From a halophilic archaeon J07HX64 (GTDB lineage: Archaea; Halobacteriota; Halobacteria; Halobacteriales; Haloarculaceae), in the NCBI GenBank assembly GCA_000416085.1, contig KE356579.1:2165395-2188546 (forward strand): a DNA stretch of 23,152 bases. Direction: 5' to 3'. Shown one piece after another: positions 16,002 through 22,789 of this stretch. Each line of letters begins with the position of its first letter. Position 1 is the stretch's first letter. Both the position numbers and the translations under genes were made by a program. Under the pieces are notes generated by a model that saw nothing but the letters and a program-made list of their open reading frames with translations, made no database searches and was not told the origin of the DNA.

Positions 16002-16802
16002 TCAAGCCTCGCGGCCACGGATATCGAGGTCGCCGTTCGTCGTCGTCACCTCGATGCGGTGGGTGCCGGCACCGATTGTCGTCTCGGTGGAGCCATCTGT
16101 GTCGACCCTCTCGGCGTCCAGTCCCTCGACGGTCACGCCACCGTTTGTTGTGTCGAACACGAGTTCGGGCTCTGCTTCCGACGGCACGTTGAGTTCGACA
16201 TCGCCGTTCGTGGTGTCGACGACCACATCGGCGGTGTCGACCATGTCGACGGTCACGTCACCGTTCGTGGTGTCGACTGTCACACTCGCAGCGGTGAGAC
16301 GGTCGAGTTCGACATCGCCGTTTGTCGCCTCGGCGGTCACCTCGCCGCCGACCGACTCTGCGGTGATATCCCCGTTCGTCGTGACCCACTCCAGACGGTC
16401 GGGTGTCTCTGTCTCGGTTCCACTCCCCGGGACGACGAGGTCGACTGTGAGCCTCGGCGTCGGATCGAACCCCGAGAGTAGTCCACCGTCACTGTCGACC
16501 TCGGACTCGAGCGACAGTTCGCCGCCGCGTTGCTCGGTCTCGACAGTCACATCCTCGAGGTCGCCCTCGCCGGCGGCCCGCTTGCGGGCGTCGATATCGA
16601 CTGTCTCGGTCGATTCGCCACGTGTGTCGATGTCGCCGTTCTCGGTCGTGACGCTGACGGCATCCACCGCGGCGGCGTCTGCCTCGAGGGGGACAGACTC
16701 ACCCGCGTCGAGTGACTCCGAGGAGATACAGCCCGCGAGAGCGAGAGTTGCGGCGCCGGCACAGCCTGCGAGCAGTTCTCTGCGTCGGAGCGATGGCGTC
16801 AT
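16002..16802 (-). CDS. Tat-exported DUF4097-type beta-repeat lipoprotein
   Basis: This is a 266-residue surface lipoprotein. The N-terminus MTPSLRRRELLAG contains a twin-arginine motif, and the signal ends in LALAGC, giving a lipid-anchored cysteine about residue 25. The mature part is a right-handed beta-helix-like DUF4097 region. The phrase TTNGDV or TTNGDI recurs at least six times, spaced about 18-20 residues apart between residues 50 and 260, and alternates with VxVDTxNGDVxVD strands. No catalytic residues are seen. Such domains are thought to be adhesive or scaffolding; the role here is unknown. The ATG at 16802 begins the Tat signal. It stands alone between the hairpin at 16842 and a 131-base gap to the acetyltransferase gene, which converges on it. 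Confidence 0.85.
   Translation of the reverse strand: MTPSLRRRELLAGCAGAATLALAGCISSESLDAGESVPLEADAAAVDAVSVTTENGDIDTRGESTETVDIDARKRAAGEGDLEDVTVETEQRGGELSLESEVDSDGGLLSGFDPTPRLTVDLVVPGSGTETETPDRLEWVTTNGDITAESVGGEVTAEATNGDVELDRLTAASVTVDTTNGDVTVDMVDTADVVVDTTNGDVELNVPSEAEPELVFDTTNGGVTVEGLDAERVDTDGSTETTIGAGTHRIEVTTTNGDLDIRGREA
16021..16640. repeat. Internal TTNGD-coding repeats of the DUF4097 gene
   Basis: The coding DNA carries repeated CGCCGTT[CT]GT[CG]GT-like units, each encoding TTNGD or TENGD on the minus strand, with a typical distance of 54-60 bases. They correspond to strands of the beta-repeat domain and could recombine with one another. Confidence 0.65.
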
Positions 16803-16841
16803 ACCTGCTGGTCTTGGTGCAACAGGATTGAATCAGGTGGT

Positions 16842-16862
16842 GTGTCTCATGCCGTGAGACAC
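16842..16862. promoter_or_regulatory. Perfect 8-bp inverted repeat between purN/AICARFT stop and DUF4097 start
   Basis: GTGTCTCA (16842-16849) and TGAGACAC (16855-16862) flank a 5-base loop. The hairpin lies downstream of the purine gene and about 40 bases upstream of the DUF4097 start, where ATTGAATC (16827-16834) might be a weak TATA. It could be a transcription terminator-like structure or an operator. No T-run follows on the minus strand, so an operator is slightly favoured. Confidence 0.5.
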
Positions 16863-16910
16863 GGGGTTCACACCACGGGTGACGGTCCGGGCGTTGTCTG
16901 TCAGGGGGTA

Positions 16911-18533
16911 TCAGTCGTGTCGAAACGCCCGCTGGCCGGTCAGCACCATCGCTAACCCCAGTTCGTCGGCGGCCTCGATGACGGCGTCGTCGTTTTTCGA
17001 CCCGCCGGGTTGGACAACCGCCTCGATGCCGGCCTCGGCGGCGTATTCGACACCGTCGGGGAACGGGAAGAAGGCGTCCGAGGCCATCACCGCACCGTCG
17101 GCGTCTTTCCCCTCGGCGTGTTCGTCGGCCTTCATCGCGGCCAGTCGCACCGCGTCGACGCGGGAGACCTGCCCCATCCCGACCCCGACGGTCTCTGTAC
17201 CCTTTGCAAAGAGGATACCGTTCGATTTGACGTGTTTGAGCGTCTGCCACCCAAAGCGCATCGCCTCGACCTGCTCGTCGGTCGGCTCCCGTTCGGTGAC
17301 CACCTCGAGGTCCTCCCGTGTGAGTCGCTGGTCGTCACGCCCCTGGAGGAGTCGCCCCCCGGTGAGGCCGGTCTCGACCAGCGGTGACCCCCCGTGGTCC
17401 GGTCGCCGGTCGAACGACCCGACATCGAGTACCCGGAGGTTCTCCTTCCGAAAGAGCACGTCGAGCGCGTCGTCGGTGTAGCCCGGCGCGAGCACCACCT
17501 CCTTGAACGAGTCGACGACCGCCTCGGCGGTAGAAGTGTCACACTCACGGTTGAGCGCGACGATACCGCCAAAGGCGCTCATCGGGTCTGTCGAGAGCGC
17601 CCGGTCGTAGGCCCCGGCGAGCGAGTCGGCGGTCGCACAGCCCGCGGGGTTCGTGTGTTTGATGACCGCCGCCGCCGGGTCGGCGAACTCCCGGACGAGT
17701 GCGAGCGCCGCGTCGGCGTCGTTGTAGTTGTTGTAGGACATCCCCTTTGCGCCCTCGTTCAACTGCGGGGCGGTGACGACACCCGGTTCGTCGGTCGGGT
17801 CGGCGTACAGTGCGGCGTTCTGGTGTGGGTTCTCGCCGTAGCGCAGGTCGCGGCTGTGCTCGCTCGCGACGACCCGGCGCTCGGGAAATCGCCCGCCGGT
17901 GTCGCCGGCCACCGCGACGGTTCCGGCCTCGCGGTCGACGCTCACCCTGTCCTCGGCGAACCAGCGGACCGCACGTGGGTAGGCGCGACTCTCCCCTTCC
18001 TGGAGCACGCGCTGTTTGAGTTGCTCGCGGCTGTCGTCCTCGTAGACCGGCACCGGTTCCTGTGTCACGATCGGCCCGCTGTCTATCTCGGAGTCGATGA
18101 CAGCGCCGTCCTCGTCGGTGGCATCGGTGACAACGTGGACCGTACAGCCGGTGACCGAGACACCGGCCGCGAGTGCATCCCCCCAGGCGTCGGTCCCCGG
18201 GAACGCGGGCAACAGCGAGGGGTGAACGTTCAGCGTCGTCGGAGCGCGTTCGAGGAACGCATCCGAGAGGATCCGCATGTACCCGTCCAGACAGACGAGG
18301 TCGAACTCGTGGTCGTCGAGCGCGTCGAGCACACGGTGCTCGTGGTCCCGCCGCGACTCACTGTCCCGCCGGAAAACGGTCTCGGTCGGAATCGCCCTGT
18401 CAACCGCCGCCGACAGCACCGGCGCGTCGTCGGTGTTCGTGAGCACCACCGACAGGTCCGCGCCACCGGGTGCCCGGTCGGCGATTGCCGTGAGATTGCG
18501 CCCGCGATTGCTCGCCATCCCAGCGATTTTCAT
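16911..18533 (-). CDS. purNH: PurN-AICARFT fusion (GAR transformylase / AICAR transformylase)
   Basis: This 540-residue bifunctional enzyme catalyses two formyl transfers of de novo purine synthesis. Residues 1 to about 200 are a PurN-type domain: N102 and H104 in LNVHPSLLPAFPG, and a catalytic aspartate D151 in SEIDSGPIV. An insertion of about 10 residues (137-147) comes just before it. Residues 224-540 are an AICAR transformylase domain with RYGENPHQ (231-238), KHTNPAGC (292-299), SNGILFAKG (437-445), GMGQVSRVD (452-460) and VQPGGSKND (507-515). The IMP cyclohydrolase (MGS-like) domain of bacterial PurH is missing. Archaea commonly use PurO for that step, so a purO is expected elsewhere. 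Start ATG 18533 precedes KIAGMASNRGRN; 18 upstream codons are rejected. Such fusions are known in haloarchaea. Confidence 0.95.
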   Translation of the reverse strand: MKIAGMASNRGRNLTAIADRAPGGADLSVVLTNTDDAPVLSAAVDRAIPTETVFRRDSESRRDHEHRVLDALDDHEFDLVCLDGYMRILSDAFLERAPTTLNVHPSLLPAFPGTDAWGDALAAGVSVTGCTVHVVTDATDEDGAVIDSEIDSGPIVTQEPVPVYEDDSREQLKQRVLQEGESRAYPRAVRWFAEDRVSVDREAGTVAVAGDTGGRFPERRVVASEHSRDLRYGENPHQNAALYADPTDEPGVVTAPQLNEGAKGMSYNNYNDADAALALVREFADPAAAVIKHTNPAGCATADSLAGAYDRALSTDPMSAFGGIVALNRECDTSTAEAVVDSFKEVVLAPGYTDDALDVLFRKENLRVLDVGSFDRRPDHGGSPLVETGLTGGRLLQGRDDQRLTREDLEVVTEREPTDEQVEAMRFGWQTLKHVKSNGILFAKGTETVGVGMGQVSRVDAVRLAAMKADEHAEGKDADGAVMASDAFFPFPDGVEYAAEAGIEAVVQPGGSKNDDAVIEAADELGLAMVLTGQRAFRHD

Positions 18534-18628
18534 ACGCGTACACGCGTCCGGCGAGCGCATAGAGGTTCCGGTGTGCCCCGGGACCACACACCGACTGTCG
18601 CGTCACCTCTCCGTCTCCAACGGCCGAT

Positions 18629-18656
18629 CTCCTGTAGATATCAGGAGTGAATTTTT
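18629..18656. promoter_or_regulatory. Inverted repeat with T-run upstream of purNH
   Basis: CTCCTG (18629-18634) and CAGGAG (18642-18647) flank TAGATAT. TTTTT follows at 18652-18656. It is about 96-114 bases before the purNH start, so it may be an operator or a remnant terminator on the + strand. A weak TATA-like TCTATGC (minus strand, near 18558-18564) lies about 26 bases before the purNH ATG. Confidence 0.3.
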
Positions 18657-18785
18657 GTCTTCGCGGGCGCGAGCAGACCACACAATCGCGGTTGTGCTGT
18701 GGCGGGAGGGCGCAGCGCGCACCGAGCCGTCTCTCGTGTCAGAATTCGACTGCTGTCGGGTGATTACGTCGAGGACTGTACCTGA

Positions 18786-18980
18786 GAGTTAGAGAGTAAA
18801 GATGACACATGGGCCCATGTCTCTAGCTCCAATCCCGATTCCGTGTTTAATACAGGTGATCGTGTGACACTCACTGGTAACGGTGGTATCGACCGGGCTT
18901 TTGACCTGGATGTTGTCTTCACCCCCGAGGGCGGAAGCGATTCCAGCATCATCTCCAGTCGCAAAGGTCCCGACGCGTAA
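18786..18980 (+). pseudogene. 3' remnant of a type IV pilin gene
   Basis: The frame reads EDTW-like start, then WAHVSSSNPDSVFNTGDRV, LTGNGGIDRAFDLDVVFTPE, and ends SSIISSRKGPDA before TAA 18978-18980. This matches the C-terminal beta domain of haloarchaeal type IV pilins, where VxxGDxxxxTG, DLVF and a final ISSYxAPDA-like tail are typical. No start codon, prepilin signal or membrane helix precedes it; the frame is closed by TGA at 18783. It is the truncated tail of a once larger pilin. It could also be a gene whose 5' part was lost by deletion. Confidence 0.65.
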
Positions 18981-19010
18981 CCGATCAACCAATTTCCCAA
19001 TCTATCTCTC

Positions 19011-19017
19011 ATATATA
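19011..19017 (+). promoter_or_regulatory. Possible old promoter ATATATA
   Basis: ATATATA at 19011-19017 lies between the two pilin remnants. It may be a surviving TATA box, but there is no intact gene about 26 bases downstream. Confidence 0.2.
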
Positions 19018-19148
19018 CCAACAGCCACACCCTGAGCAGTGATATCCTGTAACCGACGAGTGTACACGACCACTCGGCAGGGGACCACACTATCGAGACA
19101 ATCAGAGCGGGTCAGAGGACCTACCACCGACTCATCTCCACAGTTGCG

Positions 19149-19447
19149 GTGAGTGACACAGACTCGCGAGTGACAGCGATTACTCCAGTCATCGGGGTGA
19201 CTCTGATGATCACGGTCCTGGCGGTAATCGCCACGTTCGCCCGCTCGACTGTACAGACGAACGAGACAATACCACAGAGGGCGTCACCGACACCTGCGGC
19301 GTGAGATCGAGAGAGGCAAGATATCCCGCGAGGCTGAGAGCAGGTGACAAGGTGACACCCGGCGGCATCAGGGACCCGGCGCTCGAACCCGACATCGTCT
19401 GGACCGGTTCCGGTGGCGACAGGAGCGCAACCGGGTCGACACCGTAG
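19149..19447 (+). pseudogene. Broken type IV pilin gene with intact prepilin signal
   Basis: From a GTG at 19149 the frame reads MSDTDSRVTAITPVIGV, TLMITVLAVIATFARST, the archaeal type IV pilin signal and hydrophobic core, in which [20 protein letters not shown] is the usual form. It runs only 51 residues to TGA 19302-19304. A pilin-like C-terminal part continues in another frame: RAGDKVTPGGIRDPALEPD, then IVWTGSGGDRSATGSTP, with a stop at 19445-19447. The join lies between about 19260 and 19340 and also lacks part of the middle domain, so more than one event is needed. This is either a decayed pilin or one spoilt by sequence errors, and it sits 168 bases after another pilin tail. Confidence 0.7.
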
Positions 19448-19561
19448 CCGAGCACAGACGAGCAACCTCGTCAGACCCGGGCGGTGGTCTCTATCGTCCA
19501 CACGCGTCTACTCATCCGGTGGAACACCGCCTGCCCTGTCAGCAGACGCGAAACCAACAGC

Positions 19562-19591
19562 GATATTTGGGCATGCCGTGAACAGTCACCA
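19562..19591 (+). promoter_or_regulatory. Promoter of the glycan cluster
   Basis: GATATTT at 19562-19568 is about 26 bases before the ATG at 19592. It is the only reasonable TATA-like sequence there and no Shine-Dalgarno is seen. Confidence 0.4.
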
Positions 19592-20455
19592 ATGAGAGAC
19601 CAGCAGTTCGTCGAGTCCGACTGGGACTACGCGATCGTGCTCGACGCGTGCCGATACGACGTGTTCGCCGATGTGTACGACGAGTATCTCGATGGGACAC
19701 TCGAGAAACGCCGATCACTCGGGTCGTCGACACCGGAGTGGGCAACCCGGACGCTGACGGGGCCACTCGATATGACCTACTTTTCGGGGAACCCGTTTAT
19801 CAACAGTCTGGGTATCCCGCTGAACGAGCTGAAGTGGGGGGCGAGCTGTGACTACGAGTGGACCGCAACGGAGCACCTCGGAACGACTATCGACGTCTGG
19901 CAGGAGGGCTGGGACGACTCGTTGGGCACGGTCCCGCCGGACAGCATGACCGAGTCGTTTTTGAACCATCAGGAGACTGTCGACGACCACGACCGGGCAG
20001 TGTTGCACTACATGCAGCCCCACGCGCCGTTTCTCGGACACGGTGACGGGGGGAAGCTGACGACCATCAGAGAGGGGATCAAACAACAGGGCGAGCAGAC
20101 AGCGGAACCCGACGGCGACTCCTCGCTCCTGTCGTCGGCGACAGACCGGCTCCGGCCGGTGATCGAGTCGGCGCTCGAACGGAGTTCGCTCGCGATGAAA
20201 GCCGGGCTGATGCTCGAACTCGAACCCACGAGCGTGCTCAGTAACGGCACACGCGAAACGGTGATGAGCTACCACGAGGAGAATCTCCGCATCGCGCTCG
20301 AGAGCATCACCGACCTCATAGACAATCTCGAGGGTGATGTGGTGGTCACAGCAGACCACGGCGAGGCGTTCGGCGAACAGGGGATCTGGGAGCATCATAT
20401 CGAGACACACATACCGCCGCTGGTCGAGGTGCCGTGGCTCGAACTCGCGAACTGA
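19592..20455 (+). CDS. Alkaline-phosphatase-superfamily (sulfatase-like) protein
   Basis: This 287-residue protein belongs to the sulfatase / phosphotransferase branch found in haloarchaeal glycosylation and surface-polysaccharide clusters. A metal-binding aspartate is in YAIVLDACRYDVF (D18). A likely nucleophile region is GSSTPEW (44-50, S45/S46/T47 candidates). HYMQPHAPFLG lies mid-protein and VVTADHGEAFGE near 250-261 carries the second metal site (D254, H255). HIETHIPPLVEVPW lies at the end. No signal peptide or membrane segment is seen, so it should act inside the cell. It may modify lipid-linked or nucleotide-linked glycans, perhaps by transferring or removing sulfate or phosphate groups, but the reaction is not established. 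ATG 19592 starts MRDQQFVESDWDYAIVLDA; the frame upstream to 19484 is not protein-like. Confidence 0.82.
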   Translation: MRDQQFVESDWDYAIVLDACRYDVFADVYDEYLDGTLEKRRSLGSSTPEWATRTLTGPLDMTYFSGNPFINSLGIPLNELKWGASCDYEWTATEHLGTTIDVWQEGWDDSLGTVPPDSMTESFLNHQETVDDHDRAVLHYMQPHAPFLGHGDGGKLTTIREGIKQQGEQTAEPDGDSSLLSSATDRLRPVIESALERSSLAMKAGLMLELEPTSVLSNGTRETVMSYHEENLRIALESITDLIDNLEGDVVVTADHGEAFGEQGIWEHHIETHIPPLVEVPWLELAN

Positions 20456-20502
20456 GCGCGAATCTGATTTCTGTCTGATATCCGGATACCAGAACCCGTG
20501 GA

Positions 20503-20536
20503 CTTATATTGACGGTGGTAATTGTATCGGATATCG
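20503..20536 (+). promoter_or_regulatory. Promoter before the first glycosyltransferase
   Basis: CTTATATT at 20503-20510 lies about 29 bases before the ATG at 20537. It suggests a second, separate promoter inside the glycan cluster. Confidence 0.45.
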
Positions 20537-21511
20537 ATGCGGGTGTCGCACTATCTGGAATTCGAGGATATTGTCAGTGGTGGTATACGGGAGTCGGTTC
20601 GACACCAGCGACAGATGCTCGACCGGCAGGGCATCGAGTACACCACTGAGCCGAGCCTCGACGTCGACCTGGTTCACCTCAATCTGATGGGGCCACGGTC
20701 GGCATACTGTGCAAAGCGAGCAGCGAGTCGCGGGATTCCGGTGGTGATCCACACGCACGTGACCGCCGAGGATTTCGGCAACAGCTTCCGGCTGACGAAC
20801 CTGCTCGCCCGTCCGCTCCGCCCGTACCTCGACCGTGTGTACCGTCTCGGGGACCTGCTGGTCTGTCCCTCGACGTACAACGAGTCCATTATCGAGTCCT
20901 ACGCCGACATCGAGACGCGAGTTCTCACGAACGGTGTCGACGCGGGGAAACTGGAAGGGCACGAATCACTCCGGGAGACGTATCTGCGGCGGTACGACCT
21001 GTCGCCGCCGGTAGTGTTCGTGGTGGGTCACGTCATCAAGCGAAAGGGCCTCGAGACGTTCGTCGAAACCGCGCGAGCGATGCCCGATATCGATTTCGCC
21101 TGGTTCGGACCGATCAACCGCTCGCTAAAGGGTCGACCGACGAAGCAGTTGATCGACTCCGCACCTCCGAACTGCACGTTCACAGGCTACGTCGACGACA
21201 TCCGCGGGGCCTACGGGGCCGGCGACATCTTCTTTTTCCCCACACACGAGGAGAACGAGGGGATCGCCCTGCTGGAGGCGATGGTCACCGAAACACCCGT
21301 CGTGGTGCGGGATATCCCCACCTTCGACTGGCTTGAGGACGGCACACACTGTCTAAAGGCCACCGACGACTTCCGAGACGCACTCGGGCAGTTGCGCGAT
21401 GACAGCCTCAGGCGGCGTCTCGGCGAGAACGCGGCGGCGCTCGGCAGGGAGTTCGCGCTGTCGAACGTCGCGGACGAGCTCGTGGACTGTTACACGGAGG
21501 TTGGTGCGTGA
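20537..21511 (+). CDS. GT4 family glycosyltransferase
   Basis: This 324-residue GT-B-fold enzyme transfers a sugar from a nucleotide donor, probably to a lipid carrier or surface glycan. The N-terminal acceptor domain begins MRVSHYLEFEDIVSGGIRES. The donor domain includes VVFVVGHVIKRKGLETFVET, WFGPINRS and the EX7E motif inside THEENEGIALLEAMVTETPVV, as usual for GT4. No membrane segments are seen. Start 20537 is preferred over 20522 because of the TATA spacing. Its TGA shares one base with an ATG at 21511, the start of a small frame leading to the next glycosyltransferase. The sugar and linkage cannot be predicted. Confidence 0.88.
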   Translation: MRVSHYLEFEDIVSGGIRESVRHQRQMLDRQGIEYTTEPSLDVDLVHLNLMGPRSAYCAKRAASRGIPVVIHTHVTAEDFGNSFRLTNLLARPLRPYLDRVYRLGDLLVCPSTYNESIIESYADIETRVLTNGVDAGKLEGHESLRETYLRRYDLSPPVVFVVGHVIKRKGLETFVETARAMPDIDFAWFGPINRSLKGRPTKQLIDSAPPNCTFTGYVDDIRGAYGAGDIFFFPTHEENEGIALLEAMVTETPVVVRDIPTFDWLEDGTHCLKATDDFRDALGQLRDDSLRRRLGENAAALGREFALSNVADELVDCYTEVGA

Positions 21512-21648
21512 TGCCGGCCGAAGCACGGCACACACCGCAGGAACGTACCGTTTTGAACAGAGAAACCGGCCAGTGCGCGGAGGTCGGGGGCGTGTCCGAC
21601 ACGCTCACGCTCACGGCGACCGTGGGCGTCCGCGCTCACAACAGATGA
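21511..21648 (+). CDS. Possible 45-residue protein coupled at both ends to glycosyltransferases
   Basis: The ATG at 21511-21513 shares a base with the stop of the first glycosyltransferase (TGATG). The frame ends TGA at 21646-21648, overlapping the ATG of the next gene (ATGA, 21645-21648). It encodes MPAEARHTPQERTVLNRETG and ends LTATVGVRAHNR. This double coupling is typical of real haloarchaeal operons, yet no family is recognised and composition is not strongly acidic. It may be a small protein, a translational bridge, or chance. Confidence 0.3.
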   Translation: MPAEARHTPQERTVLNRETGQCAEVGGVSDTLTLTATVGVRAHNR

Positions 21649-22736
21649 AAATAGGGTTTTTCACCGACAGTTACTTTCCAACAATCGACGGTGTAACGTA
21701 CACACTCAGGCTCTGGCGAAACCGTCTCGAACAGGCAGGGCACGAGGTGTGGATCGTCTACCCTGACGGGGACTATCGGCCTGCCGCCCGGGAGATACCG
21801 ATAAAGTCGTTCCCCAACCCCTTTTATTCGGGTTACCGCATCGGTCTGGCGCGGCGCCCCTCGAAACTCCCCGAGTTCGACATCGTCCACGCACACGGTC
21901 CCGCGATGGGGGGTCTGCTCGGGTTGTACTACGCTCGCAAGCGCGATGTCCCGTCGGTGTACACACACCACACTCCGATCGAGGAGTACTTCCACCAGAG
22001 CATCCGGTCGCGCCGGGTGGCCGAACTGCTGAAACGGGCGTACGTCCCCATCGAGAACAACATCCTCGACCGGTTCGACACCGTCACTACCTCGACAGAC
22101 CAGATGAGCCGTGATGTCGAGTCGGTCAGACTACCGGTCGGTGTCGACCTCGAGTTTTTCAGACCCCGGACCCACTCCTCGGAGCCGGGACAGACACTCA
22201 TCGGCTACAGCGGCCGGATCAGCATGGAGAAAAACGTGGGGGAGATTCTCCGTCTCGCCGAGCGGCTGTCTGGCTGTGACTTCGTCGTTGTCGGCGAGGG
22301 GCCGTGTCGCGCGGATCTCAAGCGGCGGGCCCCGGACAACGTGGTGTTCCGGGATTTCCTCCCGCGAAAACAACTCCCCGGGTTTTACTCCACGCTCGAT
22401 GCGTTCGTGACCGCCTCGACAGCCGACACTCTCGGGCTGTCGACGCTCGAAGCAAACGCCTGTGGCACCCCGGTCGCTGCCGCAGACGTCTCACCGTTCA
22501 CGGAGACAATCGGCTCACAGAACGGCGCCCGGTTCGAGCACCGTGACCTGAACTCGATGGTCGACGCCATCGACCGCTGTCTCGACAACAGTTGGAACAC
22601 GCGCCAGGCCGTCGAGCAGTACTCCGTCGGCCGCACTATCCGTAATCTCGAAACAATCTACGGTGAACTGCAGACGGAGCGTGACCCCTCGAAGGAGCGT
22701 CTCCGCGCGACACTCGAACAGAACGCACGTATCTGA
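21645..22736 (+). CDS. GT4 family glycosyltransferase, diacylglycerol-glucosyltransferase/PimB-like
   Basis: This 363-residue GT-B glycosyltransferase resembles enzymes that glycosylate membrane lipids. The N-terminus MKIGFFTDSYFPTIDGVTYT is the glycine-rich acceptor-domain start common in PimB- and MGDG-synthase-like GT4 proteins. Acceptor-side motifs are VHAHGPAMGG and YTHHTPIEEY. The donor side has IGYSGRISMEKNVGEILRL and VVVGEGP. The EX7E-type motif reads DTLGLSTLE, so the first glutamate is replaced by aspartate. The ATG at 21645 is chosen from the conserved start; the longer frame to 21399 overlaps the previous gene antiparallel in composition. It follows the small frame by a 4-base overlap. 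The acceptor could be an archaeal lipid or a dolichol-linked sugar. Confidence 0.9.
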   Translation: MKIGFFTDSYFPTIDGVTYTLRLWRNRLEQAGHEVWIVYPDGDYRPAAREIPIKSFPNPFYSGYRIGLARRPSKLPEFDIVHAHGPAMGGLLGLYYARKRDVPSVYTHHTPIEEYFHQSIRSRRVAELLKRAYVPIENNILDRFDTVTTSTDQMSRDVESVRLPVGVDLEFFRPRTHSSEPGQTLIGYSGRISMEKNVGEILRLAERLSGCDFVVVGEGPCRADLKRRAPDNVVFRDFLPRKQLPGFYSTLDAFVTASTADTLGLSTLEANACGTPVAAADVSPFTETIGSQNGARFEHRDLNSMVDAIDRCLDNSWNTRQAVEQYSVGRTIRNLETIYGELQTERDPSKERLRATLEQNARI

Positions 22737-22789
22737 CTCCGGACACGACTTGTCTGTGTGCTTTGCCCGGGGGCCACAGCTTCGGCTGC

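Noticed and set aside
17394..18650. Plus-strand 418-codon frame
   Set aside because: It is antisense to the purine fusion gene, whose catalytic motifs are complete.
18764..19090. Minus-strand 108-codon frame with hydrophobic N-terminus
   Set aside because: The opposite strand carries the pilin C-terminal domain, which explains the sequence better.
19121..19501. Minus-strand 126-codon frame
   Set aside because: It is opposite a clear prepilin signal and is irregular in composition.
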